Part shown: in pieces, positions 17,264 to 24,981 of the stretch
Layout: each line of letters starts with the position of its first letter
Position numbering within the stretch: the stretch's first letter is position 1
DNA from: Cytobacillus firmus
GTDB taxonomy: Bacteria > Bacillota > Bacilli > Bacillales > Cytobacillaceae
Direction: 5' to 3'
DNA: 64,000 nt
Assembly (NCBI RefSeq): GCF_023657595.1
Contig: NZ_CP098323.1
Location: 644,001-708,000, forward strand
Notes under the pieces: model-generated
Databases searched by the model: none
What the model was told of the DNA's origin: nothing
The model's input: the letters and a program-made list of their open reading frames with translations, nothing else
Made by a program: the position numbers and the translations under genes

Positions 17264-17305
17264 AGCAACAAGATCCTGATACGCATCAGGATCTTGTTGC
17301 TTTTT
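17264..17305 (+). terminator. Long-stem terminator before the iron importer
   Basis: AGCAACAAGATCCTGAT pairs fully with ATCAGGATCTTGTTGCT around a 4-nt loop, then TTTTT. With the hairpin at 17096 it insulates the iron operon; the 130 bases between them hold no convincing gene. Confidence 0.9.
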
Positions 17306-17416
17306 ACATAGATTTATAGTGATTAATCTGAATAAAACATTTCATTTGACAAATTTATTATTTTCATAGCAAAAGAATGTTGACGAAATGAATATTAATA
17401 TATAGAATTAACTAAG

Positions 17417-17431
17417 TGATAATAATTATCA
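17417..17431. promoter_or_regulatory. Fur box
   Basis: TGATAATAATTATCA is an exact 7-1-7 inverted repeat matching the Bacillus Fur consensus. It lies 35 bp before the ferric-iron binding-protein gene and predicts iron-repressed expression. Confidence 0.92.
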
Positions 17432-17465
17432 TTTTCAAATACATATATAAAGGTGGAAAGAAAAC

Positions 17466-18545
17466 ATGAACTTATCGAGATTACTAAAGCCTTTTATTGC
17501 CACAACAGCTCTAGCTCTGGCTCTTGCCGGGTGTGGGGGAGAAGGCACATCTGAAGGTGAAAAAGAAAAAGACACCGCTTCCAAAAAGGAAGAGCAGGTG
17601 GTCAATGTCTATACTGCCAGACATTATGAAGCAGATGAACAAGTCTACAAAGATTTCACAGAAGAAACCGGCATTAAGGTTAATGTCGTTAAAGGGGAAG
17701 CGGAAGAGCTGATTGAGCGACTGAAGCGTGAAGGCGAAAGCACGGAAGCCGACTTATTTATTACAGTGGATGGCGGTGTCCTTGCACACGCGAAAGATAA
17801 TGATATTCTTCAGCCGGTTGAATCCGACGTGATCAGCGAAAATGTTCCTGAGAACATGCGTGATAAGGAAAACAAGTGGATTGGAATGGCGACCAGAGCA
17901 CGTGTCATCGTGTATTCAAAGGATAGAGTTTCACCTGATCAATTATCAACTTATGAAGATTTAACAAGTGATAAGTGGAAGGGCAAAGTGCTTGCCCGTT
18001 CTTCAACAAGCCTTTACAACCAGTCTTTGCTTGCTTCTTTCATTGAGTTGAATGGTGAAAAAGCGGCTGAAGAATGGTCAGAAGGCATTGTGAAAAACTT
18101 CGCTCGTCAGCCGGATGGCGGTGACCGCGATCAGGCGAAGGCTATTGCAGCCGGCACTGGTGATGTAGGGATTATGAATACGTACTATGTGGGATTGCTT
18201 GCCAATTCATCAGACCCTGAAGAAGTGAAAGTGGCAGAAGTTCTTGGTGTATTCTTCCCTAACCAGGAAACAAACGGCACACACGTGAATATCAGCGGAA
18301 TTGGTTTAACGAAGCACAGCAAAAACCCTGAAAATGCAACGAAACTAATCGAATACATGACTGGAAAAGAAGCTCAGGAATATTTATCAGCAAACAACTA
18401 TGAGTTCCCGGTTAACCCTGACGCAGAAAAGCCTGAAATCCTTAAGTCATGGGGCGACTTTAAAATGCAGGAGCTTGACTTTGATACTTTAGGAAAGCAT
18501 AACCAAAAAGCGATTGAAATTTTTAATAAAACAGGCTGGAAATAA
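17466..18545 (+). CDS. Ferric-iron ABC transporter substrate-binding lipoprotein
   Basis: A 359-residue extracellular binding protein. A signal peptide with lipobox LALAGC leads to a Cys-anchored lipoprotein, then an acidic/lysine linker and a type II periplasmic binding fold (VVNVYTARHYEADEQVYKDF...) as in FbpA/FutA proteins. Tyrosines such as YYVG in NTYYVGLL are the expected Fe(III) ligands. It is the first gene of a three-gene operon with permease (2 nt later) and ATPase. A perfect Fur box upstream supports ferric iron as cargo. Confidence 0.93.
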   Translation: MNLSRLLKPFIATTALALALAGCGGEGTSEGEKEKDTASKKEEQVVNVYTARHYEADEQVYKDFTEETGIKVNVVKGEAEELIERLKREGESTEADLFITVDGGVLAHAKDNDILQPVESDVISENVPENMRDKENKWIGMATRARVIVYSKDRVSPDQLSTYEDLTSDKWKGKVLARSSTSLYNQSLLASFIELNGEKAAEEWSEGIVKNFARQPDGGDRDQAKAIAAGTGDVGIMNTYYVGLLANSSDPEEVKVAEVLGVFFPNQETNGTHVNISGIGLTKHSKNPENATKLIEYMTGKEAQEYLSANNYEFPVNPDAEKPEILKSWGDFKMQELDFDTLGKHNQKAIEIFNKTGWK

Positions 18546-18547
18546 AC

Positions 18548-20194
18548 ATGAATACGGAATCTGTTAAACATTTTTTTCGAAAAGATTTTAACGGATGGTG
18601 GCTGGTAAGCTTGATTGGGGCTGCAATTATTTTGCTGCCCATCTTGTTTATCTTTTTTTCTATTTTCCAGGAACCGAATGAAAACTGGTTTCAGATTAGG
18701 GAATATCTATTAAAAACTTATGCTGCCAATTCGATTATTCTTGTAGTGCTGACAGGGCTATTTACAGCCATACTAGGGGTGAGCCTGGCCTGGCTCGTTG
18801 CCGCATACGATTTCCCGCTGAGGTGCTTTTTTAGCTGGGGGCTTATTCTCCCGCTGGCCATTCCTCCCTATATCGCTGCTTACACCTATCGGACGATGTT
18901 AAGCTACACAGGGGTCGTACAGGTTACATTAAGGAACAAGTTCGATTATCAGATCAATCCGGAGTGGCTGTCAATCTCCTCACTGAGAGGGGCCGTATTT
19001 ATATTTACGATCTTTCTTTTTCCGTATGTATACATTATCTGCAGAGCGTTTCTTGAAAACCAGAGCTCTTCTTTCCTTGAAAATGCAAGGCTGCTGGGAA
19101 GAAAGCCTTTTTCGATTTTTGTAAGAATTGTCCTGCCGCTCTCCAGGCCGGCAATCGTGGCCGGCGCTGTGCTTGTCATTTATGAAGTCTTAAGTGATTA
19201 CGGAGTAACAAGCTATTTTGGCATCCATACGATTACGACAGCCATCTTCCAGACATGGTTTGGCATGTATGATGCAGATTCAGCCATGAGGCTGGCGGCA
19301 TGGCTAATGGTCATTATCGTTGGATTATTTTTTATAGAAAAATTGCTCAGGCAGGGGAGACGCTATAATATCAGCAGCAAATCAAGGCCTCTGGTCCGCA
19401 AAAAGCTAAAGGGGCTTCAGGCAGCAGCGGTGTTCAGCTATTGTTCGGCCATCTTCCTGCTCGGGTTCTTTATACCTGTGGTACAGCTGCTGGCATGGAC
19501 CAGGCTGACCTTCGCAAAGGTATGGAACGACACGTTCTTTACCCTGTTAAACCAGACTGTTTTTGTTGGGATGATCTCTACGGCGCTGATACTCTTATTT
19601 GCTGTGATTATCGCCAATGTAACGAGGTCGCATTCGAACGGAGCCTATGTCTTATCCAAGCTCGCAACAGCCGGCTACTCGATTCCAGGGGCGATTATTG
19701 CGATTGGCATCCTTGCGTTATTTATTGAACTTGATTCTTTGCTTGCGCCATTTTATGCTTATATGGGATGGGGAAAAGCTCCCCTTATCTTAAGTTTATC
19801 TCTGGCTATGCTCGTAATTGGCTATACCATCCGTTTTATGGCAACAGGCTATAATGCTGTTGAAATCGGATTTGAAAAAATCGGGCCAAAATACACTGAG
19901 GCATCCAGAATGCTCGGGTTCGGTGTCACCAAAACCTTTTTCAAGGTGGATTTACCGCTGATCAAAGGAGCTTTATTCAGCGGGTTTATTTTAACATTTG
20001 TAGAGATTATTAAGGAACTGCCTTTGGCTTTGCTGCTCAGGCCGTTTAACTTTGATACCCTTGCCACGAAGACCTATCAATACGCAAAAGATGAGATGAT
20101 TCATGAAGCAGCCATCCCTTCTCTCATGATTATCCTCATAAGTGTTTTATCTGTTGCAGTGTTCCAAATGATTGATAAGAAGGTGAAGAAATGA
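18548..20194 (+). CDS. Ferric-iron ABC transporter permease (fused double permease)
   Basis: A 548-residue membrane protein with about 12 helices in two homologous halves, as in FbpB/SfuB/ThiP permeases. Each half has an EAA-type loop that contacts the ATPase: ENARLLGRKPFSIFVRIVLP in the first and TEASRMLGFGVTKTFFKVDLP in the second. It begins 2 nt after the binding-protein gene and overlaps the ATPase start by 4 nt (ATGA), indicating translational coupling. Confidence 0.93.
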   Translation: MNTESVKHFFRKDFNGWWLVSLIGAAIILLPILFIFFSIFQEPNENWFQIREYLLKTYAANSIILVVLTGLFTAILGVSLAWLVAAYDFPLRCFFSWGLILPLAIPPYIAAYTYRTMLSYTGVVQVTLRNKFDYQINPEWLSISSLRGAVFIFTIFLFPYVYIICRAFLENQSSSFLENARLLGRKPFSIFVRIVLPLSRPAIVAGAVLVIYEVLSDYGVTSYFGIHTITTAIFQTWFGMYDADSAMRLAAWLMVIIVGLFFIEKLLRQGRRYNISSKSRPLVRKKLKGLQAAAVFSYCSAIFLLGFFIPVVQLLAWTRLTFAKVWNDTFFTLLNQTVFVGMISTALILLFAVIIANVTRSHSNGAYVLSKLATAGYSIPGAIIAIGILALFIELDSLLAPFYAYMGWGKAPLILSLSLAMLVIGYTIRFMATGYNAVEIGFEKIGPKYTEASRMLGFGVTKTFFKVDLPLIKGALFSGFILTFVEIIKELPLALLLRPFNFDTLATKTYQYAKDEMIHEAAIPSLMIILISVLSVAVFQMIDKKVKK

Positions 20195-20889
20195 ACATCC
20201 TTACCATTCAAAATCTGACATTTTCATTTCCAAAATCCCGTGTTCCTGTAATTGAGAATTTTTCTTTTAGAGTGGACGAGGGGGAAATCGTTGGCATACT
20301 CGGACAGAGCGGCAGCGGTAAAAGCACGCTGCTCAGATTGATTTCAGGTCTTGAAATTCCGAGGTCGGGAAGAATTGAAATCGCAGGCACGGAAGCAGCT
20401 GGAGAGAAGACGTTTATACAGCCGGAAGCCCGCGGAGTGGGCATGGTATTCCAGGATTATGCCCTGTTTCCTCATATGTCAGTAAAGGATAATCTTTTAT
20501 TTGGCTTATCACGCCTCCCGAGGAAGGAAAGATATCCTCGTGTCAGGGAGATGCTTGAGCTTGTTCAGATGACAGAGTTTGAGAAACGATATCCGCATGA
20601 GCTAAGCGGCGGTCAGCAGCAGCGGATTGCTCTGGCAAGGGCTCTGGCTCCCAAGCCCAAGCTGCTGCTGATGGATGAGCCATTCAGCAATTTGGATGCG
20701 AATTTAAAAGGATCGATAAGGGATGAGCTTCTGATGATACTGAAAAAGGCAAACATGACCTGTATCATGGTGACGCATGATAAAGAAGATGTGGAAGCCA
20801 TCTGCGGCAGAAGCATCGTATTTGGAAAAGCGGAAGGCAGACCAAGTGAAGCTCATGGGAAGGAAAGTAAACTTACGTTTGTAAGGTAG
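20191..20889 (+). CDS. Ferric-iron ABC transporter ATP-binding protein
   Basis: A 232-residue ABC ATPase with Walker A GQSGSGKST, Q-loop VFQDYALFPHMSV, signature LSGGQQQRIALARALA, Walker B LLLMDEPFSNLD and switch His in VTHDKED. It is shorter than typical FbpC (about 350 residues) because the C-terminal regulatory domain is missing. It completes the Fur-controlled operon. Confidence 0.93.
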   Translation: MNILTIQNLTFSFPKSRVPVIENFSFRVDEGEIVGILGQSGSGKSTLLRLISGLEIPRSGRIEIAGTEAAGEKTFIQPEARGVGMVFQDYALFPHMSVKDNLLFGLSRLPRKERYPRVREMLELVQMTEFEKRYPHELSGGQQQRIALARALAPKPKLLLMDEPFSNLDANLKGSIRDELLMILKKANMTCIMVTHDKEDVEAICGRSIVFGKAEGRPSEAHGKESKLTFVR

Positions 20890-20897
20890 CTCTGTAA

Positions 20898-20923
20898 GGC
20901 CCGCTAAAGAAGCGGGCCCTTTT
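20898..20923 (+). terminator. Terminator of the iron-import operon
   Basis: GGCCCGCT pairs with AGCGGGCC, followed by CTTTT. Confidence 0.88.
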
Positions 20924-21030
20924 GCTGTTCTGCCAGACACTTTATTTTGGAAGCTTTCATAAATTGTTCATATTTATTTGCTATAGTACTTTGGTATAGT
21001 AAGAGAAGAAGACAGAATAAGGATGTGAAA

Positions 21031-21561
21031 ATGATGAAGATCAAATTGGTTCTTGCTGCTTCACTGATTTCTATGGCATTAGCTGGATGTGGACAAGCAG
21101 ATTCCAAGGATGATGCTGTTTCAGAGACTGAAGACATCAAAGCATTAGTGAAGGATTACAGCGTTGGAAACATAAAGACCGGATCTGCCTCCATTAGCTC
21201 AGAGCAGCTGATCGTTAAAGAATCGGACGGAGAAGAATTATCCTATGATCTGCCGGAAGAAGAGTTCTTCGTATCGATTGCCCCTTACGCTAATGAAACG
21301 CACCCTTGAACGAATCATAGCTTGACAGGTTGTCAAGGTGAACTGGCTGAAAAAGAGTTTGATGTATATATTGAGGATTCGGAAGGCAATGTGATTTTGG
21401 ATGATACGATCAAAACCCAGGCTAATGGATTTTTCGATTTATGGCTTCCAAGAGACAAAACTTATCAAATAAAGATTAAGCATGATGGAAAAGCATCAGA
21501 ATCGGAAATTTCAACGTTTAAGGATGACGCTACTTGCATTACCACGATGCAATTAACATAA
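21031..21561 (+). CDS. cueP: CueP-family copper-binding lipoprotein with in-frame TGA at the first conserved Cys
   Basis: The frame is open for 177 codons except a TGA at 21307-21309. It has a signal peptide with lipobox ALAGC and the CueP body with THP-x-TNHSLTGCQGEL and a C-terminal TCITTMQL. CueP of enterobacteria has three conserved Cys (96, 104, 172; from memory). The spacing here is identical: 8 residues from the TGA to the TGC Cys and 68 from there to the last Cys, so TGA stands where Cys96 belongs. Eleven nt after the TGA is a perfect 17-nt hairpin CTTGAC-AGGTT-GTCAAG. This may be a nonsense mutation or, less likely, a selenocysteine codon. AAGGATGTG precedes the ATG at 21031. Confidence 0.8.
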
Positions 21562-21592
21562 AAGGATCTGCTGCAGGCTATTACCTGCTATC

Positions 21593-21619
21593 GAGCTGCC
21601 ATTAGGCGGCTCTTTTTTT
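21593..21619 (+). terminator. Rho-independent terminator after cueP
   Basis: GAGCTGCC-ATTA-GGCGGCTC followed by seven T. Confidence 0.88.
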
Positions 21620-21651
21620 GAGAAATCGTATTCCTTTTTCTGGATATTATG

Positions 21652-21680
21652 TATAATAATATTCAAATGTATATTTGAAT
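21652..21680 (+). promoter_or_regulatory. Promoter -10 box and ArsR/CzrA-type operator
   Basis: TATAAT at 21652-21657 is followed by ATTCAAAT-GTAT-ATTTGAAT (21661-21680), a perfect 8-bp inverted repeat. It resembles operators of ArsR/SmtB-type metal sensors such as CzrA and CadC. It sits at the expected transcription start, so a bound repressor would block the flavoprotein gene. The cognate regulator is not in the window. Confidence 0.65.
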
Positions 21681-21701
21681 GTAACGCGGGGAGCGATGGC
21701 C

Positions 21702-22751
21702 ATGAAAAAGTATGAAGCTGTCATTATTGGCGGTGGTCAAGCCGGATTAGCGATGGGATATTTTTTTAAAAAAGAGAAGGTATCCTTTGTGATAATAGAA
21801 AAAAACGGTGGGATTGGGGACTCCTGGAGACAAAGATACAATTCCCTTGTTTTATTTACTCCGCGCCAGTATAGCGGTCTGCCCGGACTGCAAATGAGAG
21901 GTCCATCAGAGGATTTTCCGACGAAGGATGACATAGCAGATTATCTGAATGACTATGTGACGCATTTTGATCTTCCGGTCATGCTGGATACGAACGTCAC
22001 TCAGTTGAATAAGCTGCCAGACGGTTCATTTATTATAGAGACTAACAGCGGTATCATTAAAGCTCAACAAGTTATCATCGCAGCTGGTGCATTTCAAAAA
22101 CCTTATATACCTCCTCTTATTAAAGATGGAACAGGTGCTTTCCAGCTTCACTCTTCAGAATATCGATCCCCGGAAGAAGTGCCAGGTGGTGAAGTATTGA
22201 TTGTGGGTGGCGGCAATTCAGGTGCGCAGCTTGCTGTGGAGCTGGCCAAAGCTCGCAAAGTCACAATAGCTGCTGGACATCACATGAAATTTTTACCCTT
22301 AACAATACTGGGGAAAAGCATTTTTTATTGGCTGGAAAAACTCGGGCTGCTGTTTGCGGGGAAAGATACGATTAAAGGCAGCTGGTTTCAGAAACAGAAG
22401 GACCCGATTTTTGGAAAAGAGCTGAAAATACTCATTCAGAATAAAAAGGTTGATGTAAAGCCAAAAGTTTTACAGGTCAGTGGTACAGAAGTTCTCTTTG
22501 GAGATGGGACTCAGAGGAACTTCGAAAGTATCATCTGGACTACGGGTTTTGTTCCCTCATACGATTGGATTCATATAGATGGTGTGGTCTCTGCTGAAGG
22601 AAAACCGGTACATAAAAGGGGAGTGACTGAAATATGTGGGCTCTATTTTATAGGTCTGCCCTGGCAATATCAGCGAGGATCCGCTTTGATTTGTGGAGTT
22701 GGGAAAGATGCGGAATATTTGCTTAGTGTAGTGCTTTTTAATAGAACATAG
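21702..22751 (+). CDS. Flavin-containing NAD(P)-dependent mono-oxygenase/oxidoreductase (CzcO/TrkA-like)
   Basis: A 349-residue flavoprotein with the FAD Rossmann motif GGGQAGLAMGY near the N-terminus, a second dinucleotide motif GGGNSGAQLAVELA in the middle, and the late TTGF (ATG-type) motif. The size and layout match Bacillus CzcO-type proteins, which accompany the CzcD cation exporter. The ArsR/CzrA-like operator upstream fits metal control, but no czcD is present here. The ATG at 21702 has GGGGAG at a proper distance; the earlier ATG at 21696 is too close. Confidence 0.82.
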   Translation: MKKYEAVIIGGGQAGLAMGYFFKKEKVSFVIIEKNGGIGDSWRQRYNSLVLFTPRQYSGLPGLQMRGPSEDFPTKDDIADYLNDYVTHFDLPVMLDTNVTQLNKLPDGSFIIETNSGIIKAQQVIIAAGAFQKPYIPPLIKDGTGAFQLHSSEYRSPEEVPGGEVLIVGGGNSGAQLAVELAKARKVTIAAGHHMKFLPLTILGKSIFYWLEKLGLLFAGKDTIKGSWFQKQKDPIFGKELKILIQNKKVDVKPKVLQVSGTEVLFGDGTQRNFESIIWTTGFVPSYDWIHIDGVVSAEGKPVHKRGVTEICGLYFIGLPWQYQRGSALICGVGKDAEYLLSVVLFNRT

Positions 22752-22803
22752 AATGATTAAGTCATATAAACTATAACAAAATGAAGAGAGGACAGCGCCT
22801 ATC

Positions 22804-23190
22804 ATGGAAAACGTATCAAATGCAGTTAAATTGGAATCCATCAAATCCTTTCAATCGACAATCGGTAAACTTGGAAAGGCCCTGACTCAGATGACTGAGA
22901 AAGGTGCCAATACTACTCTGGTAGAAAAGCGGTACAAAGCATGCTGCATCGGCTTGGCTGTCCTGGAGAATGTATGGAATCAGCGGCCCCATCCTTATAA
23001 CGGGGAGGATTTAGCAGAAGCCAGCAAAGTTCTTAGTGGTTTAATACCTTCAATAGAGAGCGCTTATGCCAAATTAAAAGATGGAAGTCCCCAGAGGATA
23101 CTTTTGGAAAGAAGAATAAAAGCGTTAGAGCTGGCTGCAGAAGCACTTGAGGATTTTCATGAAAGAAATAGCACTAATAGTGTTGAATAG
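22804..23190 (+). CDS. Conserved hypothetical helical protein
   Basis: A 128-residue protein, mostly helical, with no signal peptide or membrane segment. The sequence (MENVSNAVKLESIKSFQSTI...) contains a CC pair at about residues 47-48 and a repeated LEKR/LERR pattern at two places, suggesting two similar helical hairpins. No family is recognised. GAGAGGACAG precedes the ATG, and a Nudix gene begins 32 nt downstream. Confidence 0.65.
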   Translation: MENVSNAVKLESIKSFQSTIGKLGKALTQMTEKGANTTLVEKRYKACCIGLAVLENVWNQRPHPYNGEDLAEASKVLSGLIPSIESAYAKLKDGSPQRILLERRIKALELAAEALEDFHERNSTNSVE

Positions 23191-23222
23191 TTATCGAAAG
23201 TAAGAAATATGGGGGAGTTAAA

Positions 23223-23630
23223 ATGCAAAAGTGGCTTGGCTCGGCGGGAGTTTGCATTAGAGGGGATAAGGTTTTAATGGTATTGCAGGGGGCAGCAGAC
23301 GAACCGAAACGATGGTCTGTTCCTTCAGGCGGTTTGGAAGAAGGAGAAACGTTTGAGGAATGCTGCATCAGGGAAGTAAGGGAAGAAACAGGGTTTGAGG
23401 TGAAGGTTATACAGCCTATTTTCAATAAAGTGAGCTGCAGCGGGGAAGTAAGATATTTTGAAGTGGAGATTATTGGAGGAAAAGCAGCCATTCAGGATCC
23501 TGATCAACTAATTTATGACATTGACTGGAAGAGTCTCGAGGAATTAAGAACCTTAGAGTTATCCTTCCCCGAAGATCGAGATTTTTTAATTACTCTATTT
23601 TCTTTTACTTTCTGTAGAGAAGATTATTGA
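23223..23630 (+). CDS. Nudix hydrolase
   Basis: A 135-residue single-domain protein with a canonical Nudix box, from GGLEEGETFEEC to REVREETGFEV (G-x5-E-x7-REVxEExGF), binding the divalent metal that helps cleave a nucleoside-diphosphate-linked substrate. The substrate is not evident. GGGGGAG precedes the ATG. Confidence 0.92.
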   Translation: MQKWLGSAGVCIRGDKVLMVLQGAADEPKRWSVPSGGLEEGETFEECCIREVREETGFEVKVIQPIFNKVSCSGEVRYFEVEIIGGKAAIQDPDQLIYDIDWKSLEELRTLELSFPEDRDFLITLFSFTFCREDY

Positions 23631-23769
23631 GTGGAATTATAAAAGTGCTGGATCTTATGAAATATAAGAAAGATGTAAATCCAGTTAATAAAAGTAAGGT
23701 AATTTGATTCTAATGAAAAACACAGCTGCAGCGTTCAGTCTGGCAGTTATTAATATAAAGATTCGCAAA

Positions 23770-23832
23770 CCCAGAAACAGCTGCTTAACCAGGCAGCTTC
23801 TTCTTTAAAACTCAAAGTCCAGGTTGGCTAAA
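23770..23832 (+). repeat. Family A repeat, degraded copy
   Basis: ACAGCTGCTTAACCAGGCAGC, T-rich, then AAGTCCAGGTTGGCTAAA. It keeps the hairpin core and a weak right part. Confidence 0.5.
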
Positions 23833-23835
23833 AAG

Positions 23836-23871
23836 GAAAAAGGATGAATGTAAATCCATTTATCCTTTTTT
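23836..23871 (-). terminator. Terminator of the leftward membrane-protein gene
   Basis: AAAAAGGATGAATG and CATTTATCCTTTTT form a near-perfect stem at the end of the minus-strand gene. Confidence 0.75.
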
Positions 23872-24432
23872 GTATTTAGCCTCTGTCCACAAAAACACAC
23901 TCATGATAAATTTAGCTATCGTTATGACAATTAAATAACCAGCAAATAGATAGATATAATTTGTGTTTCCATAAAGCCTCATTAGCCCTATTGCGAACAG
24001 AACCGGCTTAAAGATAAATGCCATAACCGCAGAGGTAATGATCATATACAGATAGTAATTCTTTTCCCGGTTTATCGTCCATTGGTAAACAAGCATAAAA
24101 GTAACAGGAACGAAACTCGAATCAAGGGTTAACCCTGGCAGCATGGGGATCACTGGGAAAGGATAATTTAGATATCCTGAATTTTTTGAGAACAAATCGA
24201 TATATCCAAATATTACATGAATACTGTAACCATAGAAACCAAAGAAAAATATTTTGTTTTTATCAATTTTAAAAAATAGGTAGATAAGAGGGCCTATAAG
24301 AAGAGATGCCATTAACCAGTATTCAAATGAAGTATAAAGCTCAAAATCTAACCAATACTTATTTAAAGCCTCTTGTCCCTCTTTTCCCATTCTCACTATA
24401 TGATCAAATTGCTCAAGTCGCTTATCCGGCAT
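23860..24432 (-). CDS. CBO0543-like integral membrane protein
   Basis: A 190-residue protein with about five transmembrane helices, reading leftward. The pattern LDSSFVPVTFMLVYQW in the middle and a charged amphipathic N-terminus recall the CBO0543 family of spore-forming Firmicutes. The function is unknown, and the family call is from pattern memory only. A GGGTGA site lies about 10 nt before the ATG. It is convergent with the Nudix gene. Confidence 0.6.
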   Translation of the reverse strand: MPDKRLEQFDHIVRMGKEGQEALNKYWLDFELYTSFEYWLMASLLIGPLIYLFFKIDKNKIFFFGFYGYSIHVIFGYIDLFSKNSGYLNYPFPVIPMLPGLTLDSSFVPVTFMLVYQWTINREKNYYLYMIITSAVMAFIFKPVLFAIGLMRLYGNTNYIYLFAGYLIVITIAKFIMSVFLWTEAKYKKG

Positions 24433-24606
24433 TTACCGAGTCACCCTTATAAAGTATATTTAAGGATATTTTAGCTCTATAATAGGAAAATATTCACAAG
24501 AATTCATAATGTCGGAAGACTCTTGAGTATATAATGTATTTTGATATTTTTAATAAAACAACAGTTTTCGGGAGTGTGAAAGAGAAGAACGTAAAAAAGA
24601 TTGAAA

Positions 24607-24650
24607 TACACTTTAAGTAAAGGGTGCTTTACTTTAAAAACGTTGCAGCA
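24607..24650 (+). repeat. Family A repeat, left part only (degraded)
   Basis: CTTTAAGTAAAGGGTGCTTTACTTTAAA resembles the left part of family A as seen at 49345. The hairpin and right part are missing. The rest of 24433-24705 shows no gene. Confidence 0.4.
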
Positions 24651-24705
24651 AGTATTGTGGGAAAATAAAGCGTATTAAAAATATTTAGAGCTTAGAAATA
24701 TTTAA

Positions 24706-24734
24706 TTGACAATTTGATCTATATAAATTATTAT
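24706..24734 (+). promoter_or_regulatory. Sigma-A promoter of the SAM-riboswitch operon
   Basis: TTGACA (24706-24711) and TATTAT (24729-24734) with a 17-bp spacer; the transcript would begin about 28 nt before the aptamer. Confidence 0.75.
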
Positions 24735-24768
24735 CACTTTAAATAATTAAAAAGCTGAATAGTTTTTT

Positions 24769-24874
24769 CTTCTTATCCAGAGAGGTGGAGGGACTGGCCC
24801 TTTGAAACCTCGGCAGCAGGTTCTGATGAATACTGTGCCAATTCCAGCAAGCGCATCGCTTGAAAGATGAGAAG
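24769..24874 (+). ncRNA. SAM-I (S-box) riboswitch aptamer
   Basis: The conserved S-box blocks are present in order: AGAGAGGTGGAGGGA, CTGGCCC, TGAAACC, CGGCAGCA and GTGCCAATTCCAGCAAGCG, closing with GAAAGATGAGAAG. The P1 helix pairs CTTCTTATC (24769-24777) with GATGAGAAG (24866-24874). When S-adenosylmethionine is bound, P1 forms, the downstream terminator forms and transcription stops. Without SAM the 3' strand of P1 pairs forward with ACTCTCTTC. The operon it controls should therefore be made when sulfur amino acids are scarce. Confidence 0.96.
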
Positions 24875-24883
24875 AGAGTATAA

Positions 24884-24913
24884 AAAACTCTCTTCTTTGG
24901 AGGAGAGTTTTTT
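24884..24913 (+). terminator. Riboswitch-controlled intrinsic terminator
   Basis: AAAACTCTC pairs with GAGAGTTTT, then a T run. The 5' arm overlaps the sequence that can pair with GAAGAGAGT at the end of the aptamer, giving the alternative antiterminator. Confidence 0.9.
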
Positions 24914-24981
24914 AGTTGTTTGTAAATCCTACTTAAATGATAAGAAAAGTAGATATTTGAAAGATAGGGAGAGAAAGAAAA

